NCBI GenBank assembly: GCA_029259835.1
Contig: JAJDEL010000232.1
Location: 1 to 5,962 of the forward strand
DNA from: Planctomicrobium sp.
Lineage (GTDB): Bacteria > Planctomycetota > Planctomycetia > Planctomycetales > Planctomycetaceae
Direction of reading: 5' to 3'
DNA: 5,962 nucleotides
Shown: one piece after another, positions 1 to 5,962 of the stretch
Numbering within the stretch: the stretch's first letter is position 1
Layout of the letters: each line of letters starts with the position of its first letter
Program-made: the position numbers and the translations under genes
Notes under the pieces: model-generated
The model's database searches: none
Told to the model about the DNA's origin: nothing
What the model saw: only the letters and a program-made list of their open reading frames with translations

Positions 1-1
1 G

Positions 2-34
2 ATCACGGTGGGTGCCGCGCATTGGTCTCTTTAA
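2..34 (+). CDS. C-terminal tail of an upstream gene (partial, tentative)
   Basis: The left edge probably cuts the end of a gene in the same operon. Frame 2 reads ITVGAAHWSL and stops at TAA 32-34, 19 bases before the ATG at 54. This leaves room for the ribosome binding site at 41-44 between the two genes. The alternative is frame 1, which stays open until TGA 55-57 and would overlap the next start as ATGA. Its residues (Cys-, Arg- and Trp-rich) look less like a real protein end. Ten residues are too few to identify a product. By analogy with planctomycete clusters it could be a BatA-like or other membrane protein, but nothing visible here shows that. Confidence 0.35.
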   Translation: MTVGAAHWSL

Positions 35-40
35 GAACTT

Positions 41-44
41 GGAG
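41..44 (+). promoter_or_regulatory. Shine-Dalgarno GGAG for the large membrane protein
   Basis: GGAG lies nine bases before the ATG at 54. It is the reason for preferring this start over the in-frame GTG at 12, which has no comparable purine-rich site at proper spacing within the window. Confidence 0.6.
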
Positions 45-53
45 ATTCTGTCG

Positions 54-3000
54 ATGAATAACCAGCGAGTCGAACTGCCTGCAATGACTAGGCAGCGATT
101 GGAAGAATTCCAAAAGCGTGTCCGTTTCATCAAGGTTGTCGAAGGTGTCCTGGCGGGGCTTTTTGGGCTGACGACATCTTACATCGCAGTTTTCCTTCTG
201 GATCGATTTATCGATACACCAGCGGTGATGCGGGTACTGATCCTCATTGCAGGCGCTTTGGGAATGGGATTATTCTTTCCACTCAAGTGCCATCGCTGGA
301 TTTGGGGAACACGCACAATGGCGCAAGTCGCCGGATTGGTGCGGCACAAGTTCCCGCGCCTCGGCGACCAGCTTTTGGGTGTCGTTGAATTGACGATGAG
401 TGAGCAAAACACTTTCGAAAGTTCAACACTCACCAGAGCAGCAATTGAACAGGTCGATTCCGTCGTTCAAAATCGAGATCTCGCTGATGCCGTCCCGAAT
501 CCACAACATCGATTTTGGTTAAAGGTCGCCGCAGTTCCATTCGCGTTGATGCTGGTTTGCTTGATTGTTGTTCCTGCAGCTGGTTCCAATGCGTTCGCAC
601 GCTGGCTGACTCCATGGCGTGAGATTGATCGATACACCTTCGCGCAGATTGACCAACTCCCGGACCAAATGGTTGTCCCGCAAGGTGAAGAATTTTCGCT
701 TAAAGCAAAACTCAATTCTTCAACGCGCTGGTCTCCCGGCACTGGTGTTGCTAAGTCGAGTACCGTTCGTGAACCAATCACCTCAGACCTCAAGGGCGAT
801 GAATATGAATTCCTCGTTCCGCCTCAGAATGGCAAATCGCAAGTCAGCTTGCGTATTGGAGATGTTCGCGAGTCGATCAATATCCAAACAGCGACGCGCC
901 CAGAACTGAAAGAGATGCAGGCATCGATTCAGCTGCCTGAATACTTGCAGTATTCACGCGACCTAAAGACCGATGTCCGCGGTGGTGTGATTTCCATCGT
1001 AAAAGGCGCCGAGGTTGATCTCACCGCGACAGTAAATCGAGAATTAGCAGAAGGTGCTGTTGCTGGAGAAAAGGCAAACATTGATCACGACCGTATTGTC
1101 GTCTCAGACGTTCGTATTGAAGATTCGGAGTTCTTAGATTTCAACTGGAAAGACAAACTCGGGCTGACACCGAAAAGTGTCTTCAAATTAAAAATCAACG
1201 CGGTCGAAGACGCTGAACCAACAGTCTACTGTCAGCAAGCCGATCCGAAACAGATCGTCCTCTCTACCGAAACGTTGACCTTTGACCTCTCTGCGAACGA
1301 CGACTTTGGTCTTAAGAAAATTGGATTGCAATGGGAAGGCATACACGATGCCACACACAATCCCGATCCTGAAACAGGAGAGAAGATCGCCGACGTTGGT
1401 CAACCTGAAAAAGTCGCAATGACTGCCACGACTACGTTCTCTGCAGAAAACGACGGAGTTCGCCCCCAATCTCTGAAAGTACGGGCGTTCGCTGAAGACT
1501 ATCATCCTGAACGGGGACGAGCCTATTCGCCGACTTACATTATCCATGTCATGTCCCCGCAGGACCACGCAATTTGGATTGCGAATCAACTCCGTCGCTG
1601 GGCGAGTTTGGCGGACGATGTGTATGAAGAAGAAGTACGACTGCACGATGCGAATCGAGAAATGCGAAGAAGGTCTCCGGAAGAATTGCAAACGAAAAAG
1701 AGTCAGCAAGAATTAAAAGGTCAGGCAGCCGCCGAAAAGTCGAATGCCATGCGGCTCGATGCAGTGACAACCCAGGGCGAAGTCCTCATCAAGCAAGCAA
1801 TTCGCAATCCTGAGATGCTTGTCGGACATTTGGAAACATGGGCAGAAGCATTGAAGCAATTACGCGAGATGTCCGATCATCGAATGCCTTCCATTGCCGA
1901 TTTGATTACCGATGCCGCTCAGGCAAAAGCCAAACCTAAACCGGGTTCTCCAGGCAAAGCCAGCAAATCCAAGCCAGGACCAAAAGTCGGCAACAATCGA
2001 AATCAACAAACAGGCAAAGGAGGAGCGAAGAGTGAGGAAGAAGGCAAGCCTGTCCCCAAAGCTCCAAGCATCAGCGACGTCGAATCAGGTTTCAACAAAC
2101 CGAATGAAGCTGAAGCTGGTAAGCCGAAGAAGAAAAAGCCAAGTACAGGAAAGCTGGGATTACCCTCAACCATTCTTATGGGAGGTCCGAAGCCTGATAA
2201 GAAAGATGACGAAGAAGAAGAGGAACCGCAGGAACAACTCGACGAAGCAGTGGAACTGCAAGCAGGGCTCATCGAAGACTTCAACAAAATCCGAGAAGAT
2301 TTACAAGCTATTCTGAACGATTTGGAAAACAGCACTTTTGTGAAACGACTCAAAGCTGCATCACGGAGGCAAATGGAAATTTCGAAAAGCTTGAACCGAA
2401 CACTCTTCAAAGGCTTTGGGATGAACTCCGGAAAACTTGAAAAGAGTCAGGTTGCGAAGCTGGAGAACATTGCCGAATCTGAAGTGGCACAAAGCCGAAA
2501 CGTATGGACAATCCAATCGGACCTTGATGCCTACTTTGGTCGAAAGCAGGAAGAAAAATTGAAGCGTATTTTAGAAGAGATGAAAGAATTGGAACCAGTC
2601 ACTGAACTGAGCGCACTCGGAGAACGTGTTCGCGAAAACCTATCCGGAGAAGCAATCGTTCGAGCAGAATTCTGGGCCGACACGTTCGACCGCTGGGCAG
2701 AGGAAATGGTTTCACCGTCTCAATGTGGTGCCTGCAAAGGAGGCAGCAAGGTTAGTCTGCCACCCGCAATTGTCCTGGAAGTGATGCGGATTATCGAAGC
2801 GGAAATGGATTTGCGAGAGGAAACGCGGTCGCTCGAACAAGCCAAAGCGGCAATGGAAATCGATAAGTACGACACTCGTGCCAAGAAGCAATCGAAAACT
2901 CAAATCGACATCTACGAGCGGACCGAAAATGTTATGAAAGACATTCGGGCACTTCCTGACGGTGAGAAGAACTTCGGAAAGGAATTGCAGATTGTCGGAA

Positions 3001-3341
3001 TGGCGTCAATCGCGATGGAAGATGCGAGTCTGATTCTCTACCGCCCCGACACGGGTCCTGAAGCCATTGCCGCAGAAACCGAAGCAATTGAAATGTTGCT
3101 TCAGTCGAAACGTGCTAATCCCAAGGGTGGTGGTGGCGGAGGAGGTTCATCTCCAGGTGGTGGAGGGGATGGAAACACACAACGTGCCGCGCTCGCAACT
3201 CTTGGTGGAACATCTGACCTCAATGCGAAAGTCAAACACCGCACAGTTGAGCAATCAAGTGGCACAACATCAGGTAAACTTCCAGAAGAGTTCCGCGATG
3301 GGCTGGATGCCTTCTTCAACGCATTGGAGAACCAGAATTAA
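54..3341 (+). CDS. Large membrane-anchored coiled-coil protein, DUF4175-like
   Basis: This 1095-residue protein has no assignable enzymatic function. Three hydrophobic segments at about residues 28-49, 57-77 and 154-176 look like membrane helices. Arg/Lys-rich sequence after the second (KCHRWIWGTR) suggests that residues 78-153 are cytoplasmic and that the remaining ~920 residues face the periplasm. Just after helix 3 comes RWLTPWREIDRYTF, a stretch I associate with large planctomycete/verrucomicrobial proteins related to DUF4175/TIGR02302, often found near MoxR/BatA genes. Residues ~180-500 are beta-rich, with an Ig-like strand pattern around DDFG (416-419). About 501-606 and 727-1020 are helical and highly charged. 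They are separated by a Lys/Pro/Glu linker (622-724). A CGAC motif puts two cysteines at 891 and 894, and a glycine run occupies 1025-1040. The ATG at 54 was chosen for its ribosome site; a GTG at 12 would add 14 residues. The stop overlaps the next start. The reading frame is sound; the family link comes from memory of related proteins and was not searched. Confidence 0.85.
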   Translation: MNNQRVELPAMTRQRLEEFQKRVRFIKVVEGVLAGLFGLTTSYIAVFLLDRFIDTPAVMRVLILIAGALGMGLFFPLKCHRWIWGTRTMAQVAGLVRHKFPRLGDQLLGVVELTMSEQNTFESSTLTRAAIEQVDSVVQNRDLADAVPNPQHRFWLKVAAVPFALMLVCLIVVPAAGSNAFARWLTPWREIDRYTFAQIDQLPDQMVVPQGEEFSLKAKLNSSTRWSPGTGVAKSSTVREPITSDLKGDEYEFLVPPQNGKSQVSLRIGDVRESINIQTATRPELKEMQASIQLPEYLQYSRDLKTDVRGGVISIVKGAEVDLTATVNRELAEGAVAGEKANIDHDRIVVSDVRIEDSEFLDFNWKDKLGLTPKSVFKLKINAVEDAEPTVYCQQADPKQIVLSTETLTFDLSANDDFGLKKIGLQWEGIHDATHNPDPETGEKIADVGQPEKVAMTATTTFSAENDGVRPQSLKVRAFAEDYHPERGRAYSPTYIIHVMSPQDHAIWIANQLRRWASLADDVYEEEVRLHDANREMRRRSPEELQTKKSQQELKGQAAAEKSNAMRLDAVTTQGEVLIKQAIRNPEMLVGHLETWAEALKQLREMSDHRMPSIADLITDAAQAKAKPKPGSPGKASKSKPGPKVGNNRNQQTGKGGAKSEEEGKPVPKAPSISDVESGFNKPNEAEAGKPKKKKPSTGKLGLPSTILMGGPKPDKKDDEEEEEPQEQLDEAVELQAGLIEDFNKIREDLQAILNDLENSTFVKRLKAASRRQMEISKSLNRTLFKGFGMNSGKLEKSQVAKLENIAESEVAQSRNVWTIQSDLDAYFGRKQEEKLKRILEEMKELEPVTELSALGERVRENLSGEAIVRAEFWADTFDRWAEEMVSPSQCGACKGGSKVSLPPAIVLEVMRIIEAEMDLREETRSLEQAKAAMEIDKYDTRAKKQSKTQIDIYERTENVMKDIRALPDGEKNFGKELQIVGMASIAMEDASLILYRPDTGPEAIAAETEAIEMLLQSKRANPKGGGGGGGSSPGGGGDGNTQRAALATLGGTSDLNAKVKHRTVEQSSGTTSGKLPEEFRDGLDAFFNALENQN
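1917..2225 (+). repeat. Low-complexity Lys/Pro/Ser/Glu linker-coding segment
   Basis: About 100 codons within the large membrane protein encode a compositionally biased stretch. The first part is rich in Lys, Pro, Gly and Ser, and it ends in an acidic run (DDEEEEE) at 2205-2225. The DNA is correspondingly purine-rich on the + strand. It separates two helical regions and is probably a disordered spacer. It is imperfect and aperiodic, so it is low complexity and not a tandem repeat. Confidence 0.7.
3126..3173 (+). repeat. Glycine-rich segment near the C-terminus of the large protein
   Basis: Sixteen codons encode seven glycines, Ser-Ser-Pro, four glycines, Asp and Gly. Mixed GGT/GGC/GGA/GGG codons show that it is not a simple single-codon expansion. 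It probably forms a flexible link between the helical region and the last ~55 residues. Because it is a G-run tract, its length could vary between strains. Confidence 0.7.
3326..3330 (+). promoter_or_regulatory. Shine-Dalgarno GGAGA for the prenyltransferase-repeat gene
   Basis: GGAGA sits ten bases before the ATG at 3341, inside the last codons of the upstream gene. With the overlapping stop and start (TAATG), it supports translational coupling of the two genes. Confidence 0.6.
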
Positions 3342-4450
3342 TGGGACATTCCTCGCCGTTAAATTGGATTCATTCTTTGATTTTGAACGCTCGCTGGCTT
3401 TGCATGGGCCTGCTGACAGTCGCTTTTATCATCGGAGTGAACCAGAGAGCCGTTTGTGCTCAAGATACAGAACTCCGATTCGGTGAAGACGTTCCTCCGG
3501 AAGTCGAAGAAGTGTACCAGCGCGGTCTGAACTGGCTCGTTGAAAATCAAGCCGAGGATGGTGGCTGGAGTGGATCTCGCACCGGTCGCGGCGGAGGTGT
3601 CGGGAATTCCGGAATCACCGGGATGTGCATCATGGCATTCTTGGCTAGTGGGGAAGACCCGAATTTCGGGAAGTATCACAAGAACATCTGCGCTGCTGTG
3701 CGAAGTATCATTCGGGGACAAGATCAGAAAACTGGTTTCCTACCCAACAGTATGTACCATCACGGATTCGCGATGCTCGGACTCTCAGAAGTCTACGGTG
3801 TTCTCGATGATGATCTCGTTTGGCAGGGAGAGGCCGACGCAAAAAACAAACGGACCATCGGCGAAGCACTCGAACTTGCCGTGCGCTGTGCCACAACATC
3901 TCAGAAAAACAATCAATGGGGAGCCTGGCGTTATTCCCCGCAAGCAAACGATGCGGACACCTCCGTTTCCGGCGCTGTTCTCATGGGACTTCTGGCAGCC
4001 AGAAACGCAGGCATCAAAGTGCCTGACGACGCTATGGACAAGGCACTGGAATATTTCCAGAAAATGACGACGAAGCAAGGAAGTGTTGGATACTCTGGAA
4101 TCGGTGGCGGCGGTTCAAAAAATCTCCAAGCCATTTCGGCGCTCGTTTTGTCGATTGGTCACCGTAAAGATGTCGCACAATATGAGGGGCTCACAAAACA
4201 GGTCACCGGTAGCATCGAATACCCTGGAAATAGCTATCCGTTTTATTTTCGGTATTACATGGCTCAGGCATTATTTCAGGCAGATTTTGATTCCTGGAAG
4301 AAGTGGAATCGCCTGACGATGCGTCAATTGAAAGATCAACAGAGCGACGATGGCAGTTTCAAGAGTGGGCATGGCGAAGCCTATGGGACGGCAATGTCGA
4401 TGCTGGCGCTGGCTCTCAATTATCGTTTTCTCCCGATCTACGAACGGTAA
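3341..4450 (+). CDS. Exported prenyltransferase/squalene-oxidase repeat protein
   Basis: The 369-residue product begins with a signal peptide: an 18-residue n-region with an Arg, a hydrophobic core at about 19-33, and a likely cleavage after AVCA (residue 40). The mature part looks like an alpha-alpha toroid of the squalene cyclase/prenyltransferase superfamily. A canonical QW motif (Q-x3-G-x-W) spans Q70-W76. Degenerate copies occur near Q127-F133, Q188-W196, G250-Y251 and Q334-F340. DADTSVSG at 204-211 falls where class II cyclases carry DxDD, but the last Asp is Thr. The sequence FYFRYYMAQALFQ, followed by a Trp-rich helix at 319-322, matches my recollection of planctomycete and verrucomicrobial members. 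At 369 residues it is about half the length of a true squalene-hopene cyclase (over 600), so a single toroid with a binding or structural role is more likely than hopanoid synthesis. The ATG overlaps the upstream TAA by one base. A second in-frame ATG at 3404 would shorten the n-region, but the first has the better ribosome site. Confidence 0.88.
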   Translation: MGHSSPLNWIHSLILNARWLCMGLLTVAFIIGVNQRAVCAQDTELRFGEDVPPEVEEVYQRGLNWLVENQAEDGGWSGSRTGRGGGVGNSGITGMCIMAFLASGEDPNFGKYHKNICAAVRSIIRGQDQKTGFLPNSMYHHGFAMLGLSEVYGVLDDDLVWQGEADAKNKRTIGEALELAVRCATTSQKNNQWGAWRYSPQANDADTSVSGAVLMGLLAARNAGIKVPDDAMDKALEYFQKMTTKQGSVGYSGIGGGGSKNLQAISALVLSIGHRKDVAQYEGLTKQVTGSIEYPGNSYPFYFRYYMAQALFQADFDSWKKWNRLTMRQLKDQQSDDGSFKSGHGEAYGTAMSMLALALNYRFLPIYER

Positions 4451-4492
4451 CGGCACACCTCGGTCACAGACATTTCTGTAAGGTCAGATGAG
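4451..4492. other. Short intergenic gap within the operon
   Basis: These 42 bases separate the prenyltransferase-repeat gene from the next gene. A 5-bp hairpin (ACAGA 4466-4470 with TCTGT 4475-4479, four-base loop) is present, but it has no T-tract, so it is not a convincing intrinsic terminator. I see no clear -35/-10 pair. Readthrough into the downstream gene is likely. Confidence 0.5.
4480..4483 (+). promoter_or_regulatory. Shine-Dalgarno AAGG for the repeat-module secreted gene
   Basis: AAGG lies nine bases before the ATG at 4493. A nearer ATG at 4488 is followed at once by an in-frame TGA (ATG AGA TGA), so it cannot start this gene. That leaves 4493 as the only sensible start. Confidence 0.5.
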
Positions 4493-5962
4493 ATGAAGAA
4501 TGCTTTGGCGGTGCTGGCGATTCTCGGTGGAATACTGATTTCTCAAGTCGGAATCGCCCAGGTCGCACAAAAGAAAGTCGACCAAAAGGCCGTGCAGGCT
4601 GTCGAGAAAAAACTCCAATCTTTGCTTGGAGAAAGCGACGCCCCAAGACCTGCCGTATTGCAAAACGTTCCTGGAGGGAACTCGGAAACAACTCTCTATT
4701 GGGGTTCAGGAGATTCCCTCACTGGTAAACTGATTTCCGCCGATGCAGAGACCCTTGTCTGGGATTCTCCACTCTTTGTTGATCCGTTGAAAATTAAAAC
4801 CGCGGCTTTGACAGCGATTCGGTTTCCTGAATCAAAAAATTCGAACCTGACGAATGAACCATTTCGAATTTCGATGTTCAACGGAGATGTATTTTTTGGA
4901 AAGTTAATCGCCGCTACGGGAAAAACGATTCAATTCCAAAGTCAGCGCCACGGGAAGTTTGATCTCCACCGCGATAAAATTGACAGCATCAAACGCGTCG
5001 ACACTCCAGACCTCATCTACCTCGGCCCTCGTGGCCTCGATGGCTGGGTCGATCCTCAAAAAGCAGGAAAAGAAGCAGCATGGCATGCACTGAGCAATGG
5101 TCATCTGTCAACGAACGCTCCTGATCGTGCTGTTTTTCGTCAGTTGGAATTCCCAGACAAGTGCGAGATTGAATTCATCATCGAGTCTTCGAAACTTCCT
5201 TCTTTTGTCTTCGCCTTCGGTCAAAACCGCATCAACGGTCTCAGGGTTGAAAGCTGGGAAGATGTCCTCGTTGTTCTCTCTCGGTTTCAATTCGTGGAGG
5301 TTGACTCTCTGGAAGCGACGACAAAACAAGTCCACTTGCATATGTTCCTGAACCAGAAAGAAAATCGTCTCTCGATTTACTCGAACGCTGGACAGAAACT
5401 GACTGAGATCGTCGACAAGCGGCGTTTCTTCAAGCCAACCGGGATTCAACTTTGGAATAAAGATGGTGACCTGACGCTCAAGTATCTTCGAGTCGACCGC
5501 TGGAATGGCGAACTTCCCAAACCTCTGAAAGTCGGACAAAATCGAATTCAAACTCTTGATGGGCAAGTCATCTATGCTCCACTCCCAGTTTTTGAAGAAG
5601 GGATGAAGTCCATTTCAGTTGTCGCTGAGGGTGTGCAGCACGATTTGACAATCGAGCAGATGTCTAACATCGTCGTCAACGATGGAAGCCCTCGAAAAGA
5701 AAGCCTCAGCCCCACTCAGGTTGCCTGGAAAGAGGGTGGGTTTGTCTCCGGAGTCATCGATACTTTGATGGAAGACAGAATCTCATTGAAAACCGCTTAC
5801 TCCGACACCCCCATCGTCTCCAGCCTGAGTGGCGTCCAACGAATCACACTTCCAAATACAGAGAAAGCACCGGATAAAACAGATCAATTGTTTTTCGATG
5901 GTGGCTCATTACATGGGAGTCTTGTTGTTGATGACCAAACCGAAGAACCGATTCGTTGGACA
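4493..5962 (+). CDS. Secreted protein with repeated beta modules and a DUF1080-like segment (3' partial)
   Basis: The frame is open for 490 codons from ATG 4493 to the right edge, with no stop, so the gene is cut by the window. Residues 1-22 form a clean signal peptide (MKNALAVLAILGG start, cleavage likely after GIA). A short charged helix follows at ~26-48. Residues ~66-112 and ~122-168 are two copies of a beta module with the pattern hydrophobic-x-GD-x3-G-K-L, then two strands, then a closing I-x-x-I-like strand. Residues ~178-340 resemble the DUF1080/3-keto-disaccharide-hydrolase concanavalin-like fold. They open with GLDGW, carry a run of beta strands, and end in GIQLWNKDGDLTLKYLRVDRWNG. 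Further modules start at ~350, ~408 and ~464, the last truncated. No catalytic residues can be assigned, so carbohydrate or surface binding is a guess. The gene follows the prenyltransferase-repeat gene by 42 bases and is probably co-transcribed. The reading frame is secure; the domain calls come from pattern recognition. Confidence 0.82.
   Translation, partial: MKNALAVLAILGGILISQVGIAQVAQKKVDQKAVQAVEKKLQSLLGESDAPRPAVLQNVPGGNSETTLYWGSGDSLTGKLISADAETLVWDSPLFVDPLKIKTAALTAIRFPESKNSNLTNEPFRISMFNGDVFFGKLIAATGKTIQFQSQRHGKFDLHRDKIDSIKRVDTPDLIYLGPRGLDGWVDPQKAGKEAAWHALSNGHLSTNAPDRAVFRQLEFPDKCEIEFIIESSKLPSFVFAFGQNRINGLRVESWEDVLVVLSRFQFVEVDSLEATTKQVHLHMFLNQKENRLSIYSNAGQKLTEIVDKRRFFKPTGIQLWNKDGDLTLKYLRVDRWNGELPKPLKVGQNRIQTLDGQVIYAPLPVFEEGMKSISVVAEGVQHDLTIEQMSNIVVNDGSPRKESLSPTQVAWKEGGFVSGVIDTLMEDRISLKTAYSDTPIVSSLSGVQRITLPNTEKAPDKTDQLFFDGGSLHGSLVVDDQTEEPIRWT
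4688..4996 (+). repeat. Beta-module copies 1 and 2 (protein-level repeat)
   Basis: Two diverged copies lie at residues 66-112 and 122-168 of the secreted protein. Their GD dipeptides (73-74 and 131-132) are 58 residues apart, and both are followed by the spacing G-K-L (78-80 and 136-138). The similarity is visible only in the protein; the DNA copies are too diverged to count as a nucleotide repeat. Confidence 0.6.
5540..5962 (+). repeat. Beta-module copies 3, 4 and truncated 5 (protein-level repeat)
   Basis: Three more copies begin at residues ~350, ~408 and ~464. The key glycines are at 357, 415 and 470, so the spacing is 58 and 55 residues. Copies 4 and 5 keep the second glycine (420 and 475), while copy 3 has Ala at 362. 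Copy 5 is cut by the window edge, so the full number of modules is unknown. Confidence 0.5.

Noticed and set aside
202..215. Two ATCGAT palindromes separated by TT
   Set aside because: Lies inside the coding region for membrane helix 1 and the loop after it. Explained by the codons for Asp-Arg-Phe-Ile-Asp; no sign of a regulatory site.
1188..1709. 173-codon open frame on the minus strand inside the large gene
   Set aside because: Phe/Arg-rich composition typical of an antisense shadow of codon-biased coding DNA. No domain recognised and no start context.
1912..2316. 134-codon + strand frame overlapping the low-complexity linker
   Set aside because: A frame-shifted reading of the purine-rich linker. 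The main frame continues unbroken through it with sensible helical sequence on both sides, so neither a frameshift nor a nested gene is supported.
3341..4450. Annotation as a squalene-hopene cyclase (shc) for hopanoid synthesis
   Set aside because: Too short, carries a signal peptide, and lacks an intact DxDD motif. Only the fold family is supported.
4466..4479. Hairpin ACAGA-CATT-TCTGT between the second and third genes
   Set aside because: Only five base pairs, AT-containing and without a following T-tract. Too weak to call an intrinsic terminator.
5108..5566. 152-codon open frame on the minus strand
   Set aside because: It lies opposite the third gene, which is open for 490 codons with a signal peptide and repeated modules. 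The minus-strand frame has no ribosome site or recognisable domain and is a shadow.

Overview
The window is about 6 kb of tightly packed, single-strand coding DNA with roughly 50% GC. I think it comes from a Planctomycetes-type bacterium, or possibly a relative in the PVC group. The basis is family resemblance: a very large membrane-anchored, coiled-coil protein followed by a secreted squalene-cyclase-fold repeat protein is an arrangement I associate with planctomycete gene clusters that often also carry MoxR/BatA-type genes. Those partner genes are not in the window, so the taxonomic call is inference.

Layout, all on the + strand. (1) About 1-34 (or 1-57) is probably the last codons of an upstream gene that enters from the left. 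(2) 54-3341 encodes a 1095-residue protein with three N-terminal membrane segments. It continues with a beta-rich region, a long helical region broken by a Lys/Pro/Glu low-complexity linker, and a poly-glycine stretch near the C-terminus. (3) 3341-4450 encodes a 369-residue exported protein built of prenyltransferase/squalene-oxidase (QW-type) repeats. Its ATG shares one base with the preceding TAA. (4) After a 42-base gap, 4493 to the right edge is an open frame of 490 codons with no stop inside the window. It encodes a secreted protein with two, then at least three, copies of a roughly 55-58-residue beta-strand module. These flank a segment resembling the DUF1080/3-keto-disaccharide-hydrolase (concanavalin-like) fold.

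The genes look like one operon: same direction, a one-base overlap, a short gap, a Shine-Dalgarno-like sequence before each start, and no terminator or promoter that I can see between them. All three products are predicted to act in or beyond the cytoplasmic membrane, so a shared envelope or periplasmic role is the simplest reading. No enzymatic activity can be assigned to any of them from sequence alone. I found no RNA genes, mobile elements, CRISPR arrays or convincing minus-strand genes.
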